From assembly GCF_026790145.1 (NCBI RefSeq), contig NZ_JALAMS010000001.1, forward strand, positions 700,719 through 764,718: a stretch of 64,000 bases of DNA. Reading direction: 5' to 3'. Shown here one piece after another: positions 7,675 to 16,304 of the stretch (position 1 is its first letter; every line of letters begins with the position of its first letter). The DNA comes from Bacillus_I endophytica_A. GTDB taxonomy: Bacteria; Bacillota; Bacilli; Bacillales; Bacillaceae_H. The notes under the pieces were generated by a model. That model saw only the letters and a list, made by a program, of their open reading frames with translations. It was not told where the DNA came from and did no database searches. The position numbers and the translations under genes were made by a program.

Positions 7675-8292
7675 GTGAGTGAAAACTGGTTAGCATGGAT
7701 ACAACAAATGCAGGGAATTGCGCAAGCGGGATTAGCATACTCAAAAGATAAGTATGATATTGAACGTTTCGAACAACTTAGAGAACTAAGCAAAGAAATT
7801 TTGCTTCAGTATACAAAAGTAGATGCTAATACATTAGACACCCTATTGGAGGGGGAAGTAGGATATCCAACTCCAAAAGTGGCGGTAAGAGCAGTTGTGT
7901 TTCAGGAAAATAAAATCTTAATGGTGCAAGAAGAACAAGACGGGCTATGGTCTCTTCCTGGAGGATGGGCAGATGTTGGATTAAGTCCGCGTGAAGTGGT
8001 TGTAAAAGAAGTGAAAGAAGAAGCAGGGATTGAGGTAGAGCCTGTACGTCTTCTTGCCGTTTTTGATCAGCATCACCACGATCACCCGCCATCATTTTTC
8101 CACATTTACAATCTCTATCTTCTTTGTGAAGTAAAAGGCGGAGAGCTTAAAGCAGGGATGGAAACACTTGATGTTCAATATTGTGAGCAAGAAAATTTGC
8201 CACCGCTTTCTGTCAAACGTGTGACAAAGACCCAAATCGACACCTTTTTCCGGTTTCTTGAAAATCCTAATATGGAGACGATTGTTGATTAA
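7675..8292 (+). CDS. Nudix hydrolase with N-terminal NUDIX_N domain (YjhB-like)
   Basis: 205 aa. GTG start behind AAAGGGTGAGAG. An N-terminal helical domain (about 1-60, beginning WLAWIQQMQGIAQAGLAYSKD) is typical of the ADP-ribose pyrophosphatase-like YjhB subgroup, followed by the Nudix fold. The box reads GGWADVGLSPREVVVKEVKEEAG: the EVKEE helix is kept but the upstream Glu is Leu, a position that is also not Glu in relatives I know of this subgroup. Substrate not determined. Confidence 0.85.
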   Translation: MSENWLAWIQQMQGIAQAGLAYSKDKYDIERFEQLRELSKEILLQYTKVDANTLDTLLEGEVGYPTPKVAVRAVVFQENKILMVQEEQDGLWSLPGGWADVGLSPREVVVKEVKEEAGIEVEPVRLLAVFDQHHHDHPPSFFHIYNLYLLCEVKGGELKAGMETLDVQYCEQENLPPLSVKRVTKTQIDTFFRFLENPNMETIVD

Positions 8293-8325
8293 AAAAGAGA
8301 CAAAGCCTAGCTTTGTCTCTTTTTT
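8291..8325. terminator. bidirectional terminator
   Basis: 15-bp stem AAAAAAGAGACAAAG / CTTTGTCTCTTTTTT with a 5-base loop between the convergent Nudix and cardiolipin synthase genes. Confidence 0.9.
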
Positions 8326-9793
8326 ATAATATAGGTGATAATAAGCGTGAAATCGATTCTTTAAAGCGGATATAGTAGGAACGCTGATCATAAATCTCAC
8401 GAGTCAATTTCTTTGATTTTAGCATGTCATCTTCAAAGATTGCGGCAAGCTTCATAGCAGTTTTGTAATGATAAAGAAAAGCGTTTACTTCAAAGTTTAG
8501 ACGAAAGCTTCTTACATCAATATTGGCAGTACCAACTGAAGCAATCTCATCATCAATAACAATAGTTTTTGCATGAAGAAAGCCATTTTCATAAATATAA
8601 ACGTCTGCTCCTGCTTTTAAAAGCTCTCCAATATACGAATATGTTGCCCAATATACAAAAGGGTGATCAGGTTTGTCTGGAATCATAATTTTTACTTTCA
8701 CACCTGAAAGAGCTGCAATTCGAAGTGCATCAAGTAAGCTATCATCAGGAATAAAGTAAGGTGTTTGAATATAAATATAGCGCTCTGCTGACAAAATCAG
8801 TTTAATATAGCCGTTTTTTATTTGTTCCCATTGAGAATCAGGACCGCTTGAAACAATTTGAACACCAACGTCTCCTCTTGGAGAAGCTGGAGGATAATAA
8901 TGTCCCTTAAAAGAAATATCGTGTTTTGAAGCTTGATTCCAATCTAAAATAAAGCGGCTTTGAATATGGTGAACAGCTTCACCTTTGACACGTAAATGCG
9001 TATCTCTCCAATATCCAAACTTTTCATTTAACCCCAAATATTCATCTCCAACGTTGAATCCACCAATATATCCAATGTTTCCGTCAATAATAACAAGCTT
9101 TCGGTGATTGCGGTAATTTAAGCGGAGGTTAACGAGTGGAAAGCGAGCTGGGAAAAATGCTTCAACTTCTCCCCCTGCTGCTCGAATGCTTTTGACAAGC
9201 TTCCGACTAAGTCCTCTAGAACCCATATCGTCGTAAAGAAGCCTTATTTTAACGCCCTCTTTCGCTTTTTTAATAAGCAAATTCCCAAGTTTAGTTCCAA
9301 GCTCGTCTGATCTCAAAATGTAGTACAGCATATGAATATGATGTTTCGCGTTTTCAAGATCTTGAAAAAGAGAGTCAAATTTCTCCCTTCCGTCAATAAA
9401 AAGATCAACTTCATTATCCTGAGTGAAAATAGCTCGATCGTTATTTAAAAGCATAGCAATTAAATGCTGATGCTTTTTATTGATGGGATTATGGAAATCA
9501 AACATATGGGATTGAAGAAGTTCGCGCTGATTTGCAACGATTTTCTTAATATATTCCTTACTTTTTTTATCCCAAGTAAAAATCTTTCTTTTGCTTAAAT
9601 TTTGACCAAATATTAAATATAAAATAAATCCAACAATTGGGATAAACCCTAATATCATAACCCATGCCCATGTTGCTGTAATGTTGCGTCGTTCTAAAAA
9701 GACAATTGCCATTGCAAGCAAAATATTTAGAACAAGCAGCACTGTTGGGACATAAGGAGGCATGATCCCGGCAAAGAAATTGTTTACTTCCAT
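8324..9793 (-). CDS. cls: cardiolipin synthase
   Basis: 489-aa membrane phospholipase D superfamily enzyme that joins two phosphatidylglycerols into cardiolipin. Two N-terminal transmembrane segments (about 15-33 and 40-62) precede two HKD motifs: H230, K232, D237 and H407, K409, D414, each followed by the expected G/S-rich strand. Length is normal for bacterial ClsA. The minus-strand ATG has AAAGGAGC upstream. B. subtilis has several Cls paralogues and I cannot say which one this corresponds to. Confidence 0.93.
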   Translation of the reverse strand: MEVNNFFAGIMPPYVPTVLLVLNILLAMAIVFLERRNITATWAWVMILGFIPIVGFILYLIFGQNLSKRKIFTWDKKSKEYIKKIVANQRELLQSHMFDFHNPINKKHQHLIAMLLNNDRAIFTQDNEVDLFIDGREKFDSLFQDLENAKHHIHMLYYILRSDELGTKLGNLLIKKAKEGVKIRLLYDDMGSRGLSRKLVKSIRAAGGEVEAFFPARFPLVNLRLNYRNHRKLVIIDGNIGYIGGFNVGDEYLGLNEKFGYWRDTHLRVKGEAVHHIQSRFILDWNQASKHDISFKGHYYPPASPRGDVGVQIVSSGPDSQWEQIKNGYIKLILSAERYIYIQTPYFIPDDSLLDALRIAALSGVKVKIMIPDKPDHPFVYWATYSYIGELLKAGADVYIYENGFLHAKTIVIDDEIASVGTANIDVRSFRLNFEVNAFLYHYKTAMKLAAIFEDDMLKSKKLTREIYDQRSYYIRFKESISRLLSPIL

Positions 9794-9977
9794 AGAATGC
9801 TCCTTTAGTTTGCTGTTGTAGTAGGTTTAGTTGATCTTTATATTTTTAACCGCTACTTCTGTTCAATTATAGAAAAAAAGCGTTAGAAAGAAAAGAAATA
9901 GCTATTTTAACAACGTATGAAATAAAAAATGTTTTTCGTTCATACTATAACTAAGATCAGAAAAAGAGGTGAATAAC

Positions 9978-10550
9978 GTGAAAAAATGGGGGATTTGGGT
10001 TGTCCTTGGCGTCATTGTACTGCTTGCAATCTTTTCGTTTAGTTCATATAACGGTCTTGTCACACAGGAACAAAAAGTAGATACGTCATGGGCACAGGTA
10101 GAAAATCAGCTAAAACGTCGTTCAGATTTAATTCCTAATCTAGTTGAAACTGTAAAAGGATATGCAAGTCAAGAAAAAGAAGTCATTCAATCTGTAACAG
10201 ATGCTCGCGCCCAGCTTGCGGGAGCAAATACTCCAAAGGAATATGCGAACGCAGATGAGAACTTGAACGGAGCTTTGAATCGTCTTCTCGTTGTTGTTGA
10301 AAATTATCCAAATCTTAAATCAAACGAGAATTTTAGGAGTTTAATGGATACGCTTGAAGGAACAGAAAATCGTTTAGCTGTTGCTCGCCGTGATTACAAC
10401 GAAAGTGTCGAAACATACAACTTAAAAGTTCGACGTTTCCCAGGAAACATTATAGCTAATATTTTTGGATTTTCAAAAAAATCGTATTATGAAGTAAGTG
10501 AGAAAGATCAAGAAAATCCTCAAGTAGACTTTGGGAGTGGAAGCGAATGA
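9978..10550 (+). CDS. LemA family protein
   Basis: 190 aa. GTG 9978 chosen because AGAGGTG is 6 bases upstream; GTG 9969 lies inside that site. One N-terminal transmembrane helix (about 4-24) precedes the LemA helical bundle, with the family motifs W-AQVENQLKRRSDLIPNLV, an AR-QL segment and NVRRFPGNIIANIFGF near the end. LemA proteins are membrane-anchored with the bulk outside. Its stop overlaps the next start in ATGA, and LemA plus TPM-domain proteins are a standard operon pair of unclear function. Confidence 0.9.
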   Translation: MKKWGIWVVLGVIVLLAIFSFSSYNGLVTQEQKVDTSWAQVENQLKRRSDLIPNLVETVKGYASQEKEVIQSVTDARAQLAGANTPKEYANADENLNGALNRLLVVVENYPNLKSNENFRSLMDTLEGTENRLAVARRDYNESVETYNLKVRRFPGNIIANIFGFSKKSYYEVSEKDQENPQVDFGSGSE

Positions 10551-11308
10551 GCCTCTCCCGTTTTTTTATGTTTCTCTGTTTTTTTACTTTATTTCTTGCC
10601 CCCTTTTCAGCAAGTGCTAATGCTCCAACACCAGTTGGCGATATTTATGTTCAGGATTTTGCAAAGCTTCTAACAAACGAAGAAGCCGAGGAATTGAAGC
10701 AAATGGGGAGAAGTCTTCAACAAAAAACAAAAGCTCAAATTGCGGTACTAACGGTCTCCTCAACAGAGGAAAAGACAATTGAAGAGTACGGAATTGAAGC
10801 ATTTAGACAGTATAAGCTAGGTGACAGGAAGCTTAACAATGGTATTCTTCTTCTTGTTGTAAAAGGCAGTGAACAAAGAGAAGTTCGCATTGAGGTTGGA
10901 TATGGTCTTGAGGGAGCAATACCTGATTCTAAAGCAGGAGCTATTTTGGATGAATTTACTCTTCCTTATTTTAAACAAGGGAAGTATGGAAAAGGAATTG
11001 TTGAAACATATCGCGTTCTTTATGCGGAAACAGCTAAAGAATACGGAGTGGAAACAAAATGGGAAGGGAAAACAGCCACACCAGCTGAAAAGGAAGCTTC
11101 TTCAGGACAAGAAATGAATCCGTTTGTTGTAATTATTATCGGTATTATCTTAATTATTCTTATTGTGATTGATGTAAAGTTTTTTGGTGGCTTTCTTACA
11201 AATTTATTGCTTCAGCTTCTCTTTCTTTTTCGAGGAGGTGGAGGTGGAGGCAATATCGGCGGCGGTGGTGGAAGCGCTGGCGGTGGGGGAGCAAGTCGGA
11301 AATGGTAG
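10547..11308 (+). CDS. TPM domain-containing protein (YgcG family)
   Basis: 253 aa. A cleavable-type signal peptide (about 1-24, ending ASA) is followed by the TPM domain (about 30-160, containing the YVQDFAKLL start, 'NNGILLLV' and 'EVGYGLEGAIPD' motifs), a transmembrane segment (about 188-205) and a very Gly-rich C-terminus. The architecture is that of YgcG-type proteins, translationally coupled to LemA. Function is poorly defined in the family. Confidence 0.9.
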   Translation: MSLSRFFMFLCFFTLFLAPFSASANAPTPVGDIYVQDFAKLLTNEEAEELKQMGRSLQQKTKAQIAVLTVSSTEEKTIEEYGIEAFRQYKLGDRKLNNGILLLVVKGSEQREVRIEVGYGLEGAIPDSKAGAILDEFTLPYFKQGKYGKGIVETYRVLYAETAKEYGVETKWEGKTATPAEKEASSGQEMNPFVVIIIGIILIILIVIDVKFFGGFLTNLLLQLLFLFRGGGGGGNIGGGGGSAGGGGASRKW

Positions 11309-11472
11309 AAAACAAAAGTGAGAGAAACTCTTTCATTTGAACGATAAGTTCTTTGTGAGCGTTTCTCTAAAACTCATGTGAAAAAGGACAAGCAATACAG
11401 AGAGGATGGTGTACAATTTTTCGAAAAAGGGAATAAACAAAGATAAAGTACTATGAATGGGGGAAGATGACG

Positions 11473-12360
11473 ATGAGGTCAGCAGCACTAATTTTAAATC
11501 CTAATGCAGGCAATGAAAAAATAAAAAAAGAGTTACGATATATAAAAGAAATCATAGAAAGCACGTATGCTCCACTTTCTGTTTATGAAACAAAACGAGA
11601 AGGAGATGGCGCTCGTTTAGTAAAAGAGCTTGAAAGTAAAGTTGATTTAATTATTGGAGCAGGGGGGGATGGAACGATTCACGAGCTCATTAATGCTATG
11701 TGTGAGCTAGAAACAAGACCTTTATTTGCAGTGCTTCCAGGTGGAACATGTAACGATTTTTCACGAGGGATTGGAATGGATCAAAATATTATCAAAGCAG
11801 CACAGCAAATTGCAACAGGAAGAGTTGAAAAAGTAGATATCGGGAAGAGTGAGCATCAATACTTTTCAAACTTTTGGGGAATTGGGCTCATTAATGAAGT
11901 ATCTGAAAACATTGAGGGAGGTTCAAAAGCTCGTTTTGGTAAACTCTCTTATTATATGAGTACAGCTAAAACAATTACGAATATTGAACCTTTCTACGTA
12001 GAAATAAAAGGTGATGAAGAGGAGTTTAAAGGAGAGGCTGTTATGGTTGTAGTAGGAAACGGGGCTTTTACAGGAGGGCTAAGACCTTTTTTTCCGAAAA
12101 ACCATCTTCAAGATTCTTGTTTGGACGTGCTTGTTGTGACGGAATCTAACGTACAGACGTTTTGGAAGCTTTTTCTCTCAAATTTTTCAGATGAGAAAAT
12201 TATTCAAGAGGAAAGTATTCTTAAATTTCAAGCTAAGCATGTTAAAGTAACCACATCACCAGCACAAAAAATTGACTGTGATGGCGAGCGCAAATATTAT
12301 ACTCCGGATTCTATCATCGTTCTACCACGATTTCTAGAAGTGATTGTAGGAAATCTCTAA
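11473..12360 (+). CDS. YegS/BmrU family lipid kinase
   Basis: 295 aa from ATG 11473, chosen because the GGGGG ribosome site is 9 bases upstream; ATG 11467 would be only 3 bases away. It begins with the diacylglycerol-kinase catalytic domain: LILNPNAGN, then GAGGDGTIHELINAM (the nucleotide-binding GGDGT motif) and LPGGTCNDF. The family phosphorylates lipids such as diacylglycerol. It is not obviously DgkB, so the substrate is open. Confidence 0.88.
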   Translation: MRSAALILNPNAGNEKIKKELRYIKEIIESTYAPLSVYETKREGDGARLVKELESKVDLIIGAGGDGTIHELINAMCELETRPLFAVLPGGTCNDFSRGIGMDQNIIKAAQQIATGRVEKVDIGKSEHQYFSNFWGIGLINEVSENIEGGSKARFGKLSYYMSTAKTITNIEPFYVEIKGDEEEFKGEAVMVVVGNGAFTGGLRPFFPKNHLQDSCLDVLVVTESNVQTFWKLFLSNFSDEKIIQEESILKFQAKHVKVTTSPAQKIDCDGERKYYTPDSIIVLPRFLEVIVGNL

Positions 12361-12457
12361 AATAAAAGAATTAATATTTTATAATTGGTGTGGTGTCCAT
12401 GCCAACTTCTTTCATTATGCATACCTTATAAAAGGAATAGAGCAAAGGCGGGTTTTT

Positions 12458-13693
12458 ATGCATAATGATAAGAAGAAAATAGCTGTAGTAGGGTTAGGAT
12501 TTGTTGGATTGCCTCTATCTATGTTGCTATTATCAAAAGAATTTACGGTTGTTGGAATTGACTTAGATGAAAATAAAATTCGCTCTTTAAACAATGGGAA
12601 AAGCTATATTTCAGATATTAGTGACAAGAGTGTAGAAGAAAGTATGAAATCAAAACGATTTTCTGTTTCTTCTAGCTATAAAAATGTAGAGGAAACAGAT
12701 GCAATCATTATCTGTGTTCCAACTCCTCTTAAGGAAGAATATGCTCCAAATCTTGTTTATATCGAGAAAGCCGCAGAGGCGTTGAAAGCTCATCTTCAAA
12801 AAGGTCAGCTTGTTGTTCTCGAGAGCTCTACGTTTCCAGGAACAACAAGAGAGATTCTTCAACCTCTTTTAGAAGAAAGTGGGCTTGTAGCAGGGAAAGA
12901 CTTTCATTTAGCATATTCTCCAGAACGCGTTGACCCTGGGAATGTTCAATTTTCGCTTGGAGATATTCCAAAAGTAATTGGAGGCATTACTTCAGATTGT
13001 CAGGAAGTTGCTTGTGATTTATATTCAAAGATTTATCAAACGGTGGTCCCTGTTTCCTCGCCTGAAATTGCCGAGCTTACAAAGCTTTTAGAAAACACGT
13101 ATCGATTTATCAACATTTCTTTTATTAATGAAATGGCGATGCTTTGTGACCAAATTAACATTGATGTATGGGAAGTGATTGCGGCTGCAAGCACAAAGCC
13201 ATATGGATTTGCGCCTTTTTATCCAGGTCCAGGCATTAGTGGCCACTGCATTCCCGTAGATCCTCTCTATTTGCAATTTAAAGCAAAAGAAAAAGGAATT
13301 ACTAGCAATTTCATTGAGTTGTCAACTTCTACAAATGAAAAAATTGTTCAGTATATTGTTGAAAGAACATTAGAAATAGTAGGCAAATCACCTGGAGAAA
13401 CAAGCGTTTTACTCTATGGATTAACATATAAAAGAGATGTGCCAGATGTGCGAGATTCAAAAGCTGTAGAAGTGATGGTATATCTTCTTGAAAAAGGGGT
13501 TAATGTAACTTATCATGATCCACACTTTGAACGTATTATGATCAATGGAGAAGTTCATCATAGTGTCTCGCTACTTGACAAAGAGTTAAACGAAAGTGAC
13601 TGTGTGGTAATTTTAACAGATCATAGCGTGCTGCCAAAAGAGCAGATTTTAGAAAAAGCAAACCTTATTTTTGACACGCGCGGAGTGCTCTAA
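12458..13693 (+). CDS. nucleotide-sugar dehydrogenase (UDP-HexNAc/UDP-glucose dehydrogenase family), slightly truncated
   Basis: 411 aa NAD-dependent oxidoreductase that makes a UDP-uronic acid. Rossmann motif GLGFVG at 12-17, catalytic C264 in GISGHCIPVDP, and K209/N213 in LTKLLENTYRFINI are present. The WecC/WbpA/YtcA-like group (UDP-N-acetyl-sugar) is the best fit. Right after the TAA at 13691-13693 the same frame continues for 20 sense codons to a second stop (13754-13756), looking like the lost C-terminal tail. No polysaccharide genes sit beside it. Confidence 0.88.
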   Translation: MHNDKKKIAVVGLGFVGLPLSMLLLSKEFTVVGIDLDENKIRSLNNGKSYISDISDKSVEESMKSKRFSVSSSYKNVEETDAIIICVPTPLKEEYAPNLVYIEKAAEALKAHLQKGQLVVLESSTFPGTTREILQPLLEESGLVAGKDFHLAYSPERVDPGNVQFSLGDIPKVIGGITSDCQEVACDLYSKIYQTVVPVSSPEIAELTKLLENTYRFINISFINEMAMLCDQINIDVWEVIAAASTKPYGFAPFYPGPGISGHCIPVDPLYLQFKAKEKGITSNFIELSTSTNEKIVQYIVERTLEIVGKSPGETSVLLYGLTYKRDVPDVRDSKAVEVMVYLLEKGVNVTYHDPHFERIMINGEVHHSVSLLDKELNESDCVVILTDHSVLPKEQILEKANLIFDTRGVL

Positions 13694-13760
13694 GACGCAA
13701 AAGGGAAAGCCAAAGTAGTTGAGCTTGGTGGCGGAACAGCTTTCTTTAAGAAGTAAGGGA

Positions 13761-13793
13761 AAAAAGCTATCTGTTTTTGAGATAGCTTTTTTA
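13761..13793 (+). terminator. rho-independent terminator
   Basis: AAAAAGCTATCT / AGATAGCTTTTT stem with T run, after the dehydrogenase and its read-through tail. Confidence 0.85.
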
Positions 13794-13852
13794 TATGTTT
13801 AAATAATAGGAAAGGGGGAATGAAAATAGTAAAGGAAAAAGGAGAGAAGAAA

Positions 13853-14323
13853 ATGGCTTTAACAAAAGAACAAGTAACGTATTTAAAAGAAATGCTTTTA
13901 AATATGAAAAAATATAAAACAGAGCGAGTAGAAGAAACGCCAAAAGAAGATTTACAAGAATCAACAGGTGAATTAACGAATGGAGTTGACAATCATCTAG
14001 CAGACATTGCGACAGAGCAATATGAGCGTGAACGAGATGAGACGATTCGGGAAGTTGATGAACGCTTAATTCAACAAGTAGATGAAGCATTACAGCGTAT
14101 GGAAGATGGAACATACGGTATTTGTGTAGATACTGGCGAAGAAATTCCATATGAACGCTTAAAAGCTAATCCTTATGCAAAACGAACAGCTAAAGCACAG
14201 GAAAAGTTTGAAAAAGGACAGCCTTCTCCAAATGCAGACCGATCGACACAGCCAAGTCGACGCATTGATGAAGAAAAGACTTTAACCGTTGACTCATTAA
14301 AAAAAGAACAGGATGCTTTCTAG
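13853..14323 (+). CDS. yteA: TraR/DksA-type protein, YteA family
   Basis: 156 aa from ATG 13853, where GGAGAG lies 6 bases upstream; the ATG at 13820 sits directly on a GGGGG stretch with no spacing. A coiled-coil region (about 15-80) is followed by the DksA-like GTYGICVDTGEEIPYERLKANPYAKRT motif. Only one of the four zinc-binding Cys of DksA remains (C in YGIC), so this is a degenerate zinc finger; the RL-A-P core is kept. B. subtilis YteA is the closest relative and belongs to the sporulation sigma-K regulon. A terminator follows. Confidence 0.85.
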   Translation: MALTKEQVTYLKEMLLNMKKYKTERVEETPKEDLQESTGELTNGVDNHLADIATEQYERERDETIREVDERLIQQVDEALQRMEDGTYGICVDTGEEIPYERLKANPYAKRTAKAQEKFEKGQPSPNADRSTQPSRRIDEEKTLTVDSLKKEQDAF

Positions 14324-14352
14324 CACAATCACAATATGTGATTGTGCTTTTT
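14323..14352 (+). terminator. rho-independent terminator
   Basis: 11-bp perfect stem GCACAATCACA / TGTGATTGTGC with a 3-base loop and T run, overlapping the yteA stop codon. Confidence 0.88.
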
Positions 14353-14438
14353 ATATGGAAAAGAAAGATTGTATTCCATTTTTTTAGACCGTAAAATAAA
14401 GAAAATAGATTTACTTTACAAAAAGTGAGGGATTGTCA

Positions 14439-15281
14439 GTGAGCTTATTGCAACAAATCAAAGAAGGTAAAAAAGGGTTTACAAAGTCAGAAGAAAAGAT
14501 TGCTGGGTATATTTTAAATAATGTTGAAGAAATTCCAACTTTAACAACAAAAGAGCTTTCTCTTCGTTGTAAGGTAAGTGAAGCTAGCATTGTTCGTTTT
14601 TGTAGGAAAATAGGGCTTAAAAGTTATAAAACATTTAAGATGTCTTTGGTACGTGAACTCAGTGGAAACGATTATATTAACGAAGTTTCGAGAATTCATA
14701 AGGATGATCTTCCGTTGCAACTTTTTATGAAAGTAACGAATGCTAGTCGAAAAGCGCTTGATATGGCAGAAAGTTCTCTTGATGGAAAGGTATTTGAACG
14801 TGTCATTGAGAAATGTTTAGGAGCAAATCGAATCTTTTTTTTCGGTGTTGGTGGATCTGCTGTAAGTGCTATGGATGCTACATATAAGTTTTCAAAGCTT
14901 GGCTATCCTTCTTTAGTTTCATACGACTTTCATATGGCTATCAATTTAATGACAAGCATGGAGAAAAAAGATCTTTTTGTCGGAATCTCAACATCTGGAA
15001 AAACAAAAGAAGTCGTCGAACTAGCTCAACTAGCTAAGAAACGAGGGGTATGTGTCGTAGCTATTACAAAACTTGAAAAAACGCCGCTTTATAAAACAGC
15101 TGATTTTCCCCTTTGTATTCCAGATGTTGAACAAGATTACCGAATTGGGAGCATTGCTTCTAGAACTTCCCAGCTTAACATTGTGGATGCCCTGTATATT
15201 AATGTCTTTAATCGTCTTAACGATGATATTCTTCAAAAGTTTCATGAAACAAGAGAAGCCGTCATAAATTTAAGAAGGTAG
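14439..15281 (+). CDS. murR: MurR/RpiR family transcriptional regulator of MurNAc catabolism
   Basis: 280 aa. GTG 14439 chosen because GTGAGGG is 7 bases upstream; TTG 14433 is too close to it. An N-terminal HTH_6 domain (about 1-75, with ASIVRFCRKIGLKSYKTFK recognition helix) is joined to a SIS sugar-phosphate-binding domain (about 115-260, GVGGSAVSAMDATYKF and GISTSGKTKEVVELA). Lying directly upstream of murQ and murP, it should sense MurNAc-6-phosphate and repress them. An inverted repeat 11 bases after its stop is a likely operator. Confidence 0.88.
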   Translation: MSLLQQIKEGKKGFTKSEEKIAGYILNNVEEIPTLTTKELSLRCKVSEASIVRFCRKIGLKSYKTFKMSLVRELSGNDYINEVSRIHKDDLPLQLFMKVTNASRKALDMAESSLDGKVFERVIEKCLGANRIFFFGVGGSAVSAMDATYKFSKLGYPSLVSYDFHMAINLMTSMEKKDLFVGISTSGKTKEVVELAQLAKKRGVCVVAITKLEKTPLYKTADFPLCIPDVEQDYRIGSIASRTSQLNIVDALYINVFNRLNDDILQKFHETREAVINLRR

Positions 15282-15291
15282 CAATATGTTA

Positions 15292-15310
15292 AATGAAATA
15301 TAATTTCATT
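15292..15310. promoter_or_regulatory. likely MurR operator (inverted repeat)
   Basis: Perfect 8-bp arms AATGAAAT / ATTTCATT around ATA, 17 bases before the -35 of the murQ promoter. RpiR-family operators often contain GAAA/TTTC half-sites; the link to this MurR is inferred from position. Confidence 0.55.
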
Positions 15311-15326
15311 AAAAATAATAAATATA

Positions 15327-15356
15327 TTGACTATTTGTTTCATTTTTTCATAAAAT
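15327..15356 (+). promoter_or_regulatory. sigma-A type promoter of murQP
   Basis: TTGACT (15327-15332), 18-base spacer, TAAAAT (15351-15356). It lies between the inverted repeat and the cre site. Confidence 0.55.
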
Positions 15357-15365
15357 AAGAACATA

Positions 15366-15379
15366 TGAAAACGTTATCA
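15366..15379 (+). promoter_or_regulatory. cre site (CcpA operator)
   Basis: TGAAAACGTTATCA matches the established consensus TGWAANCGNTNWCA at every position. It sits about 10 bases after the -10 box, a location typical of catabolite repression. Confidence 0.75.
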
Positions 15380-15392
15380 AAGGGGTGGAGAA

Positions 15393-16277
15393 GTGTTAGA
15401 ACGTTTAGGAACAGAACGTCGTAACAATCAAACAGAGGAATTAGATACAATGAGTATTCAAGATATTTTGCGTACTATGAACGAAGAAGACAAGAAAGTT
15501 CCAAAAGCGATTCAAAAGGAATTAGAAAATGTTGAAAGAGCTGTGAGTCTAGTTGTAGAAAGCTTTAAAGCAGGGGGGAGGCTTTTGTACGTTGGAGCAG
15601 GAACGAGCGGACGTCTTGGTGTTCTTGATGCTGTTGAATGTCCACCAACGTTTGGTACAGATCCAAGCCTTGTAAAAGGGGTCATGGCAGGAGGAGAATC
15701 AGCTTTTATCAAAGCTGTTGAAGCAGTAGAAGATCGTGAAGATTTAGGAGCAGAAGATATGAAATTGCTGAACATTACCTCTAATGATACCGTAATTGGT
15801 ATTGCGGCAAGTGGACGAACACCATATGTTATAGGAGCCTTACGATATGCTAGAGAAAGAGGTGCATCAACATGTGCAATTTCATGTAATAAAGAAACAG
15901 CTATTAGCGCTCTAGCAGACGTGGCAATTGAAGTTGATACAGGCCCGGAAGTTCTTACAGGTTCAACAAGACTAAAAGCAGGAACAGCCCAAAAGCTTTT
16001 ACTAAATATGATTTCAACTGTTTCAATGATTCAAATAGGCAAAGTATATAAAAACTTAATGGTAGACGTACAGCCAACAAATGAGAAGCTTGTAGAGCGC
16101 TCAAAACGAATTATTATGGAGGCAACAGGTATATCATATGAAGAAGCTTCTACCTATTATGATCAATCAAAACAAAATATTAAAGTTGCCATTCTAATGG
16201 TCCTAACAAATTGTACAGTAGAGGAAGCACTAAAAAAATTGCAGACTAGCAATGGATTTGTACGTCAGGCTCTTTAA
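15393..16277 (+). CDS. murQ: N-acetylmuramic acid 6-phosphate etherase
   Basis: 294 aa. GTG start behind GGGGTGGAG. Cytosolic SIS-domain lyase that removes the lactyl ether from MurNAc-6-P to give GlcNAc-6-P and D-lactate. The family motif VGAGTSGRLGVLDAVECPPTFG is present and E82 and E112 align with the catalytic Glu residues of E. coli MurQ (E83, E114). The C-terminal helical tail is complete. It is followed 28 bases later by murP, so the two are co-transcribed. Confidence 0.95.
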   Translation: MLERLGTERRNNQTEELDTMSIQDILRTMNEEDKKVPKAIQKELENVERAVSLVVESFKAGGRLLYVGAGTSGRLGVLDAVECPPTFGTDPSLVKGVMAGGESAFIKAVEAVEDREDLGAEDMKLLNITSNDTVIGIAASGRTPYVIGALRYARERGASTCAISCNKETAISALADVAIEVDTGPEVLTGSTRLKAGTAQKLLLNMISTVSMIQIGKVYKNLMVDVQPTNEKLVERSKRIIMEATGISYEEASTYYDQSKQNIKVAILMVLTNCTVEEALKKLQTSNGFVRQAL

Positions 16278-16304
16278 GAGAGGTAAAAAAAGAGGGGGAG
16301 TACA

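Noticed and set aside
11320..11370. Hairpin after the TPM gene as a terminator
   Set aside because: Outer AGAGAAAC/GTTTCTCT stem has a large loop and no T run.
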